From positions 639,501 through 703,500 of the forward strand of contig QXJR01000010.1 in the NCBI GenBank assembly GCA_020975725.1: a DNA stretch of 64,000 nucleotides, in the 5' to 3' direction. Below, in pieces: positions 40,875 to 51,077 of the stretch. Positions within the stretch are counted from its first letter, which is position 1. Each line of letters opens with the position of its first letter. Source of the DNA: Picocystis sp. L7 (Eukaryota > Chlorophyta > Picocystophyceae > Picocystales > Picocystaceae). The notes below the pieces were generated by a model. That model was given only the letters and a program-made list of their open reading frames with translations. It did not search any database and was not told where the DNA came from. A program made the position numbers and the translations under genes.

Positions 40875-40927
40875 ATTGTCCCATGTATAGGACAATAACA
40901 CCCTCATTGTCCTATATATAGGACACA
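40875..40927. repeat. Two related palindromes, right candidate transposon end
   Basis: An imperfect copy at 40875-40896 (two central changes) and a near-perfect copy at 40906-40927 lie 31 bp apart. They match the single palindrome at 38047-38068. Confidence 0.7.
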
Positions 40928-40936
40928 TGGGGATTC

Positions 40937-41974
40937 GTACAGAAGGGCTCCAACAGACCTTGCCCCCCGGCACAATGGACCTCGACCGTTGGGTTGGGCA
41001 CCAGACCAACCAAGAGATCTTTACTATCCAGATCTCATGTTGGATAGGGCCTGGAAATACCACTCCCTTGTGAGAAAACACCTAGGACTTCCCACAGGAT
41101 CTTGTTATTGAATAAGAACCTTCCCGATCTCGGCTCCATGTGCGCTTTGGTTCTCCGTACCTCCCAACTCAACCCGGAACCTTCTCCACACGCAAAGTGC
41201 CAGAAACTTGGGCTGTTGCACGACCTCTTGTCGCTTCACAACCTGCCCAAAACTAACAAACCACAACATATCCTTGAGACTCGTTTCCTCAATTCACCAC
41301 GTTCATCACAGTTGAACTTGTCCTACTAGGAGCCCCTTTCATGTAGGAAGGGGCATGCCTACGATAATAATGGCTATCGCATTGTTTCTCATCTTTCTAA
41401 GAATTTCTCACATACCTCCTATTGCGATCTTCATCGCAACACTACCACCACACGAGCAACTCATGGAGATCATCACCATTCAAGCAAGAAGTTTTAGAAC
41501 GCTAGAGAAGTCGAAGCCTCCATGCCGGTCCCATCTATTGGACCACTCGTCCCCCACCAAACGGCCCCAATCCAATACTCCGAACAGAAATTATTGGTCT
41601 TCATCCAGGAGCGATTCTTAAGGGATTTGGTAGCGGTGGCTCGAAAGTGACCGATTCCGGTGAAGAGGGGATCTTCAAAGAATCAAAATCTAGGATGTTA
41701 TGGTGGAGAACAATAGGGGCAACCATAAGCATAGGTCCTTGACCTCTTAACCCCTTTTCTATTCCTCCTCCACTACATGATGATTTCCAACCAAGCCAAA
41801 ACAACGATCCGTAGGAGAACAACCGTGTCTATTCAACGACCGAATAGTATCATAATATGACGAGGGATCAAATGTTTTGAAACGAAAGACTATTTGAAAT
41901 AAAAAAGTTCGAGTGATGTGCATTGTACCTAAGGTAGGTATATTGCAGCCGTCCATGCACCAAGCTAAAGTTTC
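40937..41974. other. Intergenic, AT-richer; nothing recognised
   Basis: No supported coding region. It lies between the transposon relic and the 3' end of the kinase gene. Confidence 0.5.
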
Positions 41975-44119
41975 TTAGCGCATTGATACCAATTGCTTGG
42001 AAATATCTTGAAAGGTAGGACGCTTCTGGGGGTCTTGCGCCCAACATGAAACCATTAATCCTACATAGTTAGGGTGTTTTTGCTTCATACTGCTGGATAT
42101 CTCTGGTCGTTTACCATCTTCAACAATACGTGATACTACACGCGGATCCACACCTTCAAATGGAATTGACTGTGTTGCAACGGCATACATCAACATCCCA
42201 AAAGCATACACATCAATGCTTGGCTCTCGGCTACCCTGTAGATCCGTGAACATCTCAGGGGCTGCATATAGAAGCGACAAACCGCTTGTAGGAGCCATTG
42301 TATGAGTATACGTTTGTACTCTTGAAACACCAAAGTCCACCACAACTGCAATGCCTTTGTCGTTGAACATCACATTTTCAGGTTTAAGGTCCCCGTGCAC
42401 AACCCTCTCAAAAGGTCTTGAGTGCAAATAGGCCATTCCCCTTGCGATATCTGATACTGCAGCAATTTTCCATTCCCAAGGCAAAGGGTTGCTGTCTTCC
42501 AGCGCGGTTGCCAAGGATCCACGTCCATAGAACTCCATTACCAGCGCAAAATGGTCCTTTTCATCGACAAGGCCGTAGAAAGTTGCAATATTAGGATGAC
42601 GTAAGAGACTCATGATGTAGGCTTCTTGATGGACCATGCGCTTCATGCGTTCTGTAAGTAGCGGCTGGGCAAGTTCTTTCACAGCTACCTGAAAAGCGCT
42701 CCAATGTCCCCTGTATACTTTCCCATATCCTCCCTGACCTACTACATTCGAAAGCTCTATCTCATCCCATGAGATTTTCAAGTCCTGTATTTTTTCCTTG
42801 ATTGTCCTACGGCGTTCTTGCCTCATGAGCTCTTTGATATTCAAACCATGTGTTTGAAACTGCTTCTCCAAATCCAAGCGCTGTGTCTTACTCAACGATT
42901 CCCATGACTCACCATCCTCTGTCAGGCTTTCAGCAAGATCTTTGAGGTCCTGCTTCGTGTCCTCAACATCTTCGTCCTCCGCACGAGAGGGAAGGAATGC
43001 TTGCTTTGCAAGTTGTGTTTGCACCACTGCACCATCCGTAAAAGTCTGCATTTGCATTTGCAGTGCTAGATTCAAGTCATTGAAGCAGTCAGAGAGATCA
43101 TGAGATAGTTCTTGAAACTTGGCTCCGTACCTTTCCGATTTGGACATGCTGAATACCAATGAAACAATAGACTTTTCCCTCGAAGACCACTTTTCGATGG
43201 TGGCCGCAGCTGCATTCAGCACATCTTGCAGTTGCTGCAGCACAGGTTCGAGTGACTTTGCCCGTACGTCTTGCTGGTCCCCATTATTAGAAACCAAATG
43301 CTCTTGAAGCGCATTCAAAAGAGGGAGCATTGCACCAATCCGAAGAGATAATCGTTCACACCTAGCATGATTAGCGACAACCCGTCGTGCCATGTTTATC
43401 ACTGCTGTAGCTAGACTGACACAAATATCCAACGCTGCAAATCCAGTTTGTGCAAGCCTGAACTCTGTAACACTCTTGTTTGTCCACTGTTTGTTGGATG
43501 AACTGCTCATACTTGAGATTTGAGGAGAACGCAATTGCCCTGATGATACCACTTGTGGTTCGCTGAAGCTTTCAACTTTTGGTGCGTATTGCCGGCTATC
43601 TCTTGAGCCATAAGCGCCAGATCTTGAAGTATATGAGCTGGTCTCAGCACGTGAGTGAAAAAAGATGCATCGTACAGCCAATAGACACGTTGCAAAAGCT
43701 AAAAAACCAAAAACTATCCACATGTCTCGCTTGTAGTCACTAGAACTATAAAAGTTACCTGACTCAACAATCGCTGCATATACACCCACACCAATCGAGG
43801 TAGCATAGAATAGGCCAAAGACTACCCACTCAAAACGATGTTTCCAGTGTGTACACCCGTAGTGCACCTTCCAATCATATCTGCCACTAGCTTTGGAAAA
43901 ATACAAAAAGTAAAAAAGAACTAGTACAGCAAGAAAGAGTGAAATTGCAAATCCTGCCCAAAAACCTGCTTCTTTTGAACCATCATCATAATCATAGTAG
44001 CTGTAGGAGTCAATACTTAGAACTGCGGAGGTAAGAAAAACAACAGCTAGGATGGTTGATACCACAAAAGTCAACCATGCGACTCTGTTAGGTTTTGTCA
44101 TACATCCAAAGTAAACCAT
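41975..44119 (-). CDS. Membrane TKL-type protein kinase with MLKL-like helical segment
   Basis: About 714 residues, ATG chosen at 44119 (ATG 44101 also possible), stop TAA. Four hydrophobic segments fill residues 10-160. A Ser/Tyr-rich linker follows, then a long helical stretch (about 220-365, RLAQTGFAALDICVSLATAV onward) that resembles the four-helix N-terminal domain of MLKL-like and plant adaptive kinases. The kinase domain (about 450-714) has GQGGYGKVYRG, VAVKEL, HGDLKPENV (HGD for HRD), VDFGVSR and YAAPEMF, so it should be active and is tyrosine-kinase-like (TKL). Expected role is signalling from a membrane, phosphorylating Ser/Thr of unknown substrates. The MLKL-like reading rests on pattern, not a search. 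Confidence 0.85.
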   Translation of the reverse strand: MVYFGCMTKPNRVAWLTFVVSTILAVVFLTSAVLSIDSYSYYDYDDGSKEAGFWAGFAISLFLAVLVLFYFLYFSKASGRYDWKVHYGCTHWKHRFEWVVFGLFYATSIGVGVYAAIVESGNFYSSSDYKRDMWIVFGFLAFATCLLAVRCIFFHSRAETSSYTSRSGAYGSRDSRQYAPKVESFSEPQVVSSGQLRSPQISSMSSSSNKQWTNKSVTEFRLAQTGFAALDICVSLATAVINMARRVVANHARCERLSLRIGAMLPLLNALQEHLVSNNGDQQDVRAKSLEPVLQQLQDVLNAAAATIEKWSSREKSIVSLVFSMSKSERYGAKFQELSHDLSDCFNDLNLALQMQMQTFTDGAVVQTQLAKQAFLPSRAEDEDVEDTKQDLKDLAESLTEDGESWESLSKTQRLDLEKQFQTHGLNIKELMRQERRRTIKEKIQDLKISWDEIELSNVVGQGGYGKVYRGHWSAFQVAVKELAQPLLTERMKRMVHQEAYIMSLLRHPNIATFYGLVDEKDHFALVMEFYGRGSLATALEDSNPLPWEWKIAAVSDIARGMAYLHSRPFERVVHGDLKPENVMFNDKGIAVVVDFGVSRVQTYTHTMAPTSGLSLLYAAPEMFTDLQGSREPSIDVYAFGMLMYAVATQSIPFEGVDPRVVSRIVEDGKRPEISSSMKQKHPNYVGLMVSCWAQDPQKRPTFQDISKQLVSMR

Positions 44120-46705
44120 GGCAAGCAAAAAACGGGTTTGACCAAACTCAAATCACAAAGAGATATTGCTGACTTCTTGCTTTTAACTATCAAGTGACTC
44201 TGTTGGAGGGCCTTGCAAATGATTTTGATCTGGAAAACGAACACAACTACTGGTCAGCTCCTTGACTCCCCAAGTGAACAAGATATCGCCGTTCATTTTC
44301 TGCCTCGCATTTTCAGCCACATTGCAACACTAGGGAAGAGAATCAGCCTAGTCAAGAACCTTGCTTGTGATATAAGCATATTTTCTTGCTGGAAAGTTGA
44401 ATGGCCTCAAATACTTTGATCGATAGAAACTGTATTGTCGAACCAGGGTTGGAACAAGTGTAAAGAATGGAGGTGCAGCAATCTAAAAGCCAGCCTCAGG
44501 CAGTATCCCCTCCAAAACTGTGGCAGGTAAAACTTAAGAGTTCCTAAGCGTTGGCTTTCTCAGAGTTAGGGATTCCATGTAGTTTCTGGGAGGAAAGTCT
44601 TGAATTTCTTTCGCTGGAGATTTGCAAGCAGTAGCAAGGATTCACCATGGTAGCTTATTTTCTAAACCATGTATCCGAGTGAGGTCCCAAATGAGTGATC
44701 AAACCTACATCCTAGCTACTTAGATACAGTCCTTCGGACCAAATTCAATTCTGGGAGGACTGGGTGAAGACTAGCAACATTCCTCACTGCATTGAAAGCA
44801 CGTTCGCCCTGACTGGAAAAGAATACCCTCTTGAGTGGTCTTGCTTTCTCTCTCTTGACAAACTATGCATTGGCTCACTTGTTTCATGCAGCACTAGGGA
44901 ACACTGCTGGTATGGGCGCAAGGTTTGCTCTCAAGCAACGGACGAAAAGCAAGCTTACCTGTGCGAAGCTTGGGGAGGTTGCCTCCGAGCTCGAGCTGGT
45001 GTTGTCGAAGTAATCGAACGGCGACTGCTACGCAATGCGAAGGAACTAGGGTCAGTGTTCGTGTTCAAACTCCTTACGACTGCGACCCTATCCTGCCTGC
45101 ATCTTGCTGAAGCGCGATAGAGCTGATCTTCCGCTTAGGTCATCTTTTTCGACGGTCCAGCTACCACCAGGGTTGACCCTGCACGCAAACCTTGCCTCTA
45201 TCAAATCATAAATCTTTGACGATTCCATTGGAAGCAGGCCAACCGTTCGCACGTCTAGGAGTTCTCACCGTTTGCGGGTACGAGCTTGTATGTGGTTGCT
45301 GTGGCGATGCGTTTGGCCGCCCACGGATTGTAACAGGCGGCGATCTTGTGGACACCATCGAGGTTCGCCCCGCTCAGTTGCAAACGATTCCAGGGCTCGG
45401 GTGGAAACTCCCCCCGATATAGCCGAGTTGTAGATGGAGGTTTGTTGAAAAACTGCCCCTGCACCAAGGACATAGCCCCACTCTTTGTGAAAAATCTCGA
45501 GTCTTTCCACGAGACTGGACAGGTGCCCCAGGTAGAAGGTTCAGATTTGGTCGAAAGTAAACCTTCTGTTCCGTTGCGCCCCAATCGATGTAGTCATATT
45601 TTTTTCCGGTGGAAAAAGGAAATCCCCTTTTCTTCCCCAAAATAGTCCCGAAAGAGAGGGTCCCGTCCCCTGCGTTATTAGTGAAATATCGATGATTTAA
45701 TACCGAAACGAAGAATCAGTCGATTTGACGCGAAAAGAAACCTTCATTTGAAGAACTTCGTTTTCGTTTGGTGCATCCGGGTAACGTTCACAGATGTGAC
45801 CCTCTTGTGAATATGCCTATAGGGTTTCTTTCTTTTCTTGCCTACGTTCACTCCTTGATCCGGTGTGTCATTGCGTCGTAGGATGTTCTCCTTGCTTGGT
45901 CGAGCTCCCTTGATGATCTCGATAGAGAGGAAGGGTACATTGATGTGTCGTGCTAATTTTCGATTTCTATTAAAAGTAAGGTGTTGCGCTCTTTACAAAG
46001 TCTCTTGGGTTTGTTAGTATACTGGTGACCTATTGGTTTGTTTTGCAATGATTGACACAAGTTTGTGAATGTCGCGTGTTTGATCATCGGGCGAACGGCT
46101 TATTTCATCCCACGTTCTGTTTGTCTTACCACACGTGGATCCGCCGGTCGGTCCCTCGGTTTGCACCAAGAGAGGGCTCCTCTTGGTTGAGGGTGTCAAC
46201 TTCATTGGTACTTTTGGTATTGTAACAACCTTTTTGCTTCCTTTTCTAGACAATGATCCAAATGAAATACGCAAAATTCCATCTACCACGTAAACTTTCG
46301 TACACTACATGGCTCGACCAAGAAGCAAGATTTCTTCATCGAGCCATGGCATTTAAATTGAGCGCACGATGGCAGCATCTCGGCGCACGAGCCACTGAGA
46401 GTGATGGATGACAACATCGACAACGCAATAGTGATGGCCGGTGAGCCAACGAAGGTGAAGCAAAACATGTGGAACGAAGCGCATCATACATCGCTCGTAA
46501 GTCAGACGTACCTGGACAAATGTTGCCCGATTGGCAAGAGCTCTCACCAAGAAATTAGAGTAGACAAGTTGAGGTTGTTGGACGTGCTTGCTGAATATCG
46601 GGATGGAGTCTTTGGCGACTTCAACCTTTCATGGCGATAGATTCAGCGCCAATTGTCCACATCGATGTAGGAATAAGAGAAGCAAAATGCCGAGGCCCTC
46701 CAAAC

Positions 46706-46892
46706 AACTACCAAAGCGTTCGTGAGGGTTGGACGCTCACACACGTGCCTGGGAGGCAAGCTTGGTTGAGGGGAAGGCAAGGCAATGGCCCGTTCTTGGA
46801 CAAGTGGGAGGAGCTCCCCCTGCGCTCGGGTAAACGCTTCCTTGATGGATTCGAGGCTTCTAGCCAAGTGCGGTTACTCTCTTGAGCGTTTT
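46706..46892 (+). repeat. Dispersed repeat, copy B
   Basis: Partner of 20424-20610, same orientation and length. See copy A for shared blocks. Confidence 0.8.
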
Positions 46893-48060
46893 AGTGGTGC
46901 ATGGACCCCGACAAGACGTGGAGGTGTAAGGTACATAAGAAGAAAACGGGAATGTAAAAGTGGTCCCCACGAACGCTTTGTAGCAATTGAGGTTTGTGTA
47001 GTGGTGCACTTGCGCTCTCAGTATTTGGAGGACTATGCGATACCAACTTCTATGAGCGCAACACGGACATCCAGAATAAGCGTCATCAATTAGCAACTCT
47101 CTTCGTCTCAAAATGGAGTATTGTAGTGAGATCTTGTTCAAGGATGCTCGCACCTAATTCTCTCCATTATGAAAGACTTGTACCATCAACGGATTATTGT
47201 CGTCAAGGCCCAACACGGATAGCTTCTTCGCTTCTCTTGGTTGGTATTTCACCTCCTTCCCACGCAACGAAACGCATGCTTTTGTTAATTGAGGACGAAG
47301 GACTACATTGCATGTGGAGTCTTTCATCTCGAGACGTTTGAGATATAAGTAAGTGTCCCCTACTTTTCTATTCCTATATTTACTCCAAGTAATTCTTCTT
47401 CGGTGTTTGTTTCGATTTACATGATTTCGCCTTGAGTTGGTTCACATTGGGCATCTTTCCGTAGATCTTGGTGGTTACGACGATGTCTTAGCATAAATAA
47501 GCATTCTTTTCAACTTGAGCATCTTTCATAGGTACTTCAATTGTGCCAAACGAATCAATGAAAGTGGAGCAAACAAGTATGCCACAGCTATTCGCTTGTC
47601 CGAGGTGCTATAGTGAATCCCTCTACAAGTTTCGAGCGACTTCTCTATAGCTTGTTGTGAAACATACGACGAGGGGTACGCGTTCATTGATCCATACAGT
47701 CCCATCGTGCACTCTCACGCTTGGATGGTTCATGTGATGGAGTTGTCGTAGCAATGTCGAAGCGTTGACATTGGAAGACGAACCTTTGACGAGGACACGG
47801 TGACGGACATTACACGGAGTGCATTGTCGTCGCCGAGAGGGAGGAGCGAATTTGTTCGCAGGAGGTATTCATTCGTGGAGGGCGGGAGAAGAACGGTCCG
47901 GGTTGGCGAGTTCCGTCATTATCATCCACGCGGCCCTTCCTTTCGTTTCATGTTGCCGACGATGTCCTCCCTCGACCGCATCGTCGGTAGGATGCATCCA
48001 TCTCATGGGCATGGCTTCCCTATGACGCGGGAGTCACCTCGCCCACACGCCTCTTCCTGT

Positions 48061-48335
48061 CCTCCCTTCTCTCCCTGTTTCTCTCCCTTCTCTCCTCCTT
48101 CTATCCTTCTGTTTCTCTCCCTTCTCTTCCTGTCCCTTCTATCCTTCTGTTTCTCTCCCTTCTCTTCCTGTCCCTTCTATCCTTCTGTTTCTCTCCCTTC
48201 TCTTCCTGTCCCTTCTATCCTTCTGGTTCTCTCCCTTCTCTTCCTGTCCCTTCTATCCTTCTGGTTCTCTCCCTTCTCTTCCTGTCCCTTCTATCCTTCT
48301 GGTTCTCTCCCTTCTATCCATTCCCTTTCGTCCCT
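48061..48335. repeat. Pyrimidine-rich minisatellite, 38-bp unit
   Basis: Unit ctctcccttctcttcctgtc followed by ccttctatccttctgttt, repeated about six to seven times, almost purely C/T on the plus strand. It ends about 170 bp before the TCF25 start and could affect that promoter (inference). Confidence 0.9.
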
Positions 48336-48508
48336 TTCGCCCCGGTCATCGAAGGGGTGGCCCACACCCCAACAGAGAGAGAGGGAGGGAGTTTCTTCTC
48401 TCCCGTTCGTGTCCATCGTCCATCGTCGCGCTTCGCGCGGCTTCGCACGAGCGCCATCGTCTGCTCGTCTGCTCGATCCCTGATCGGACGGAAGGAAGGA
48501 AGGAAGGG

Positions 48509-50389
48509 ATGGCGGGAAGGGCCGTGCAGCGCGCCTTGGCCTCGCGGGAATCGCATGCGCTTCGAGACGAGGAGGTTGGACGTGGAAGCACCTCCGACAC
48601 TTGCTCGGAGGAGTTGGAAGACGATGCGAAACCTTCGCGACGTGGAAACGCGTTCGACCTGCTTCTTGGCGAAGGAGATGGAGAAGATGCAGATGCAGAT
48701 GGGACGGATTCGTCGGATGGACAAGAGGCGAAGGTAGAGGCGAGAAAGGTCGTACCGCCGCAGAAGGAACCGAAGAAGAAGAAGAAGAAGAAACAGAAGA
48801 AGAAAGAGAAGGAAGGAAGTGGACGAAACAAAGCATCGGAAGGAGACGAACTCGATCGTATCTTGAAAGACCTGCAGATCGTAACGAAAGAACAAGAAGA
48901 AGAAGAAGGAGGACGGAGAGGGAAGACGGACAGCGACCCGACCACGCCGCTGCTGGGCACCGACAACCGACAGCTTTCGGTGGAAGCGGAGATGAAGCGC
49001 ATCTTCGGTGCCAAAGTCGTCCAAGAAGGCATCGCCGAAGACGAAAGGAACAAAAGGATGCCCAAAGGTAGAAGAAGGATCCTGCGAAAAGGGACCATCA
49101 TCACACCCAAGGAACACTGGAACAAGTTCGAAGGGGGGCTGTCCATGGAATACCTAGGATTGGAAGACGGACGAAAGGTGTTCGAATACAAATACAGCGT
49201 GGCATATCAAGACGTCCAAAACCAGTACGACTCCTTGTCCAACACGCACGATCCAAACACACTGGTGGCGTTGCTTCAGTATCATCCGTATCACGTGGAC
49301 ACCCTCCTGACTGTCTCTGAACTGTACCAGCACATGGGTGAAGCGCAGGTGGCAGGGGAGCTGCTCGAAAAGGCGCTGTATGCACTGGAATGCGCGTGGC
49401 ATCCTTACTTCAAGCCTGCAGAAGGGAACTGTCGCTTGAATTTTTCCCACGAGCCCAACAAGCCGTTCTTCCTGGCGCTGTTTCGATTCGCCCAGAACTT
49501 GAGCCGAAGGGGTTGTCACCGCACCTCCCTCCAGTGCGCCAAGCTGCTGCTGGCGTTGGACGACGATGACCCCCTGGGCGTGCTGCAGGCGATCGATTAT
49601 TATGCCCTTCGTGCAAGGGAATATCGTTGGTTGCTCCGCTTGTCGGAGGAATATTTGGACGGGCAGTGTACCCTATCCCTGTATCCCAATTTTGCGTTCA
49701 GCCTCTCACTGGCCAAGCACAGGATCGAACTGGAAGCCGGATCCTCGGAATCCGCTGGTGATGCGAGTGATGAGATGCTCCTTCAGGCCGTCATGCTCCA
49801 TCCAGCGGCCGTGAAGATGCTGATTGAAAAACTGCAGGAGAAAGGTGTTGCTCGAGAGTCAAAGTGGCAGGAAGTTCTTGGAAGAGCTCTGTTCAAGGAA
49901 GCTCGTCATGACAGTGCAAGCTTGGAGCACTTGTCGCGCATCTTCGTAGAACGGCAGCATCTCATGTGGAAGCCCGAGGAGATTCTCTCTTGGCTCCGAA
50001 AGACGGCAGACCTTGCGGCAAATATCGAGGAAGGGAAGGAGAAATCTAGCTTTTGCGCAGGTGATTGGCAAGTTGTTTGTGCAGAGTTTTTCCCACCCTC
50101 TTCGGTGAATTCCTACCAACACTTGCATCTTGGCGACTTCAGCGATAATCGTGCCTTGCTCCCTCAGGAGGACCAGGGGGCTGGAATTTTCGGCATGGGG
50201 GAACAGGCGGCGGGGAATAACCAACCGGCAGGAGCGTTTCCGATGGAAATGCTAGACCGAGAGGATTTGGAGGAGGGGAGCCCTCTCTTGATGCTACTGC
50301 GAACGCTCCTTCCATGGGTGCACGTTGGTGATGAGGAGGATAGTCCTCGGGATCCTCCGGGCCCACGAAATGGTCAAGCCGGTGAGTAA
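48509..50389 (+). CDS. TCF25: TCF25/RQC1-like ribosome quality control protein
   Basis: 626 residues, a usual size for the family. The acidic and Lys-rich N-terminus (KKKKKKKQKKKEKE near residue 90) and GRRRILRKGTIITPKEHW lead into the Tcf25 domain, with FEYKYSVAYQDVQNQYDS, LVALLQYHPYHVDTLLTVSE and the TPR-like ALYALECAWHPYF. In yeast and animals the family (Rqc1, TCF25/Nulp1) works with Ltn1 and Rqc2 on stalled 60S ribosomes and favours K48 ubiquitin chains. No intron is visible. ATG at 48509 is the first in frame; stop is TAA. It overlaps the open frame of the following transporter gene only in that gene's doubtful upstream part. Confidence 0.92.
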   Translation: MAGRAVQRALASRESHALRDEEVGRGSTSDTCSEELEDDAKPSRRGNAFDLLLGEGDGEDADADGTDSSDGQEAKVEARKVVPPQKEPKKKKKKKQKKKEKEGSGRNKASEGDELDRILKDLQIVTKEQEEEEGGRRGKTDSDPTTPLLGTDNRQLSVEAEMKRIFGAKVVQEGIAEDERNKRMPKGRRRILRKGTIITPKEHWNKFEGGLSMEYLGLEDGRKVFEYKYSVAYQDVQNQYDSLSNTHDPNTLVALLQYHPYHVDTLLTVSELYQHMGEAQVAGELLEKALYALECAWHPYFKPAEGNCRLNFSHEPNKPFFLALFRFAQNLSRRGCHRTSLQCAKLLLALDDDDPLGVLQAIDYYALRAREYRWLLRLSEEYLDGQCTLSLYPNFAFSLSLAKHRIELEAGSSESAGDASDEMLLQAVMLHPAAVKMLIEKLQEKGVARESKWQEVLGRALFKEARHDSASLEHLSRIFVERQHLMWKPEEILSWLRKTADLAANIEEGKEKSSFCAGDWQVVCAEFFPPSSVNSYQHLHLGDFSDNRALLPQEDQGAGIFGMGEQAAGNNQPAGAFPMEMLDREDLEEGSPLLMLLRTLLPWVHVGDEEDSPRDPPGPRNGQAGE

Positions 50390-51077
50390 TTTGTACATTC
50401 GTCTCTACACCAAAGCCTCTTCCTCTTTTCGTAGCTCAGATCTCTTCATGTGCCTTTATACAGCCATTCTCAAGCACTGCGGCTCCTCCGCTTGCCAAGT
50501 TTATGGCAAGCACAGACTCAACGTTCTTGACGAGCCCCGCCATAGGGCATCGGAGCAGATCACCTATTCTGTGCCATCTTTCCAGCCAGCCTGCTCGCTG
50601 TCGGCCATGTATCTCTCTCCCATTGAAATCAAAGACACACCCGCTTGGAATTCGCCACAGCTGGACTTTTTGCAAGACACGGTCGTCCTGCGAGTGGCCC
50701 ATACAACCTCCATGCATGGGATTGCTCAGGGAGGAATGTCAACCATGGATGCACCTGATTCAACCCTGGATCTGCTCCACAAACACTTGCAGCCAAATGG
50801 AAAGGTACCAGGAAGCCTTCTCATCCCAACTCTCCCACCACACAATGCACTTGGTGTCCTTGCTGGGACACCTCGACATCCTCTCCAATCGGTGCACCTT
50901 TCAAAGGGTTTTCTTTTCCCATCTAAAACGGGGATCCATGGGTTCCTTTCGGTTCGATCCTTTTCTTCAAAGGGAACGAGGAAGAGGCGCAACGCGTCGC
51001 GAGGAGCCAGGCGCGAATTCGCCGTCGCAGAGACGCTTGGAGGAAGATTGGCACACTTGGAATCTGTCCTGGCGAGG
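50390..51077. other. Spacer or 5' extension of the TauE/SafE-like gene
   Basis: The transporter frame stays open through this whole stretch (back to 50325), with several in-frame ATGs (for example near 50713-50744). Residues here have no transporter character; part could be a targeting extension or untranslated leader. Confidence 0.4.

Larger units (their letters stand above)
38035..40936 (-). mobile_element. Decayed piggyBac-like transposon
   Basis: About 2.9 kb bounded by matching outward ends: AATCCCCA plus a palindrome (half ATTGTCCTATA) at 38035-38068, and the same, inverted, at about 40906-40936, with a further imperfect copy at 40875-40896. A broken piggyBac-type transposase lies inside on the minus strand. 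No TTAA target duplication is visible at these positions, so the exact ends are tentative. Confidence 0.6.
44120..48508. other. Gene-poor region with repeats
   Basis: About 4.4 kb without a gene that I can defend. It holds copy B of the dispersed repeat (46706-46892) and a pyrimidine minisatellite (48061-48335) just upstream of TCF25. A minus-strand 109-codon frame at 45255-45584 looks mildly protein-like (PWNRLQLSGANLDGVHK) but is unrecognised. Confidence 0.5.

Noticed and set aside
45255-45584. 109-codon minus-strand frame
   Set aside because: Mildly protein-like but with no recognisable family, no secretion signal and no paralogue in the window.
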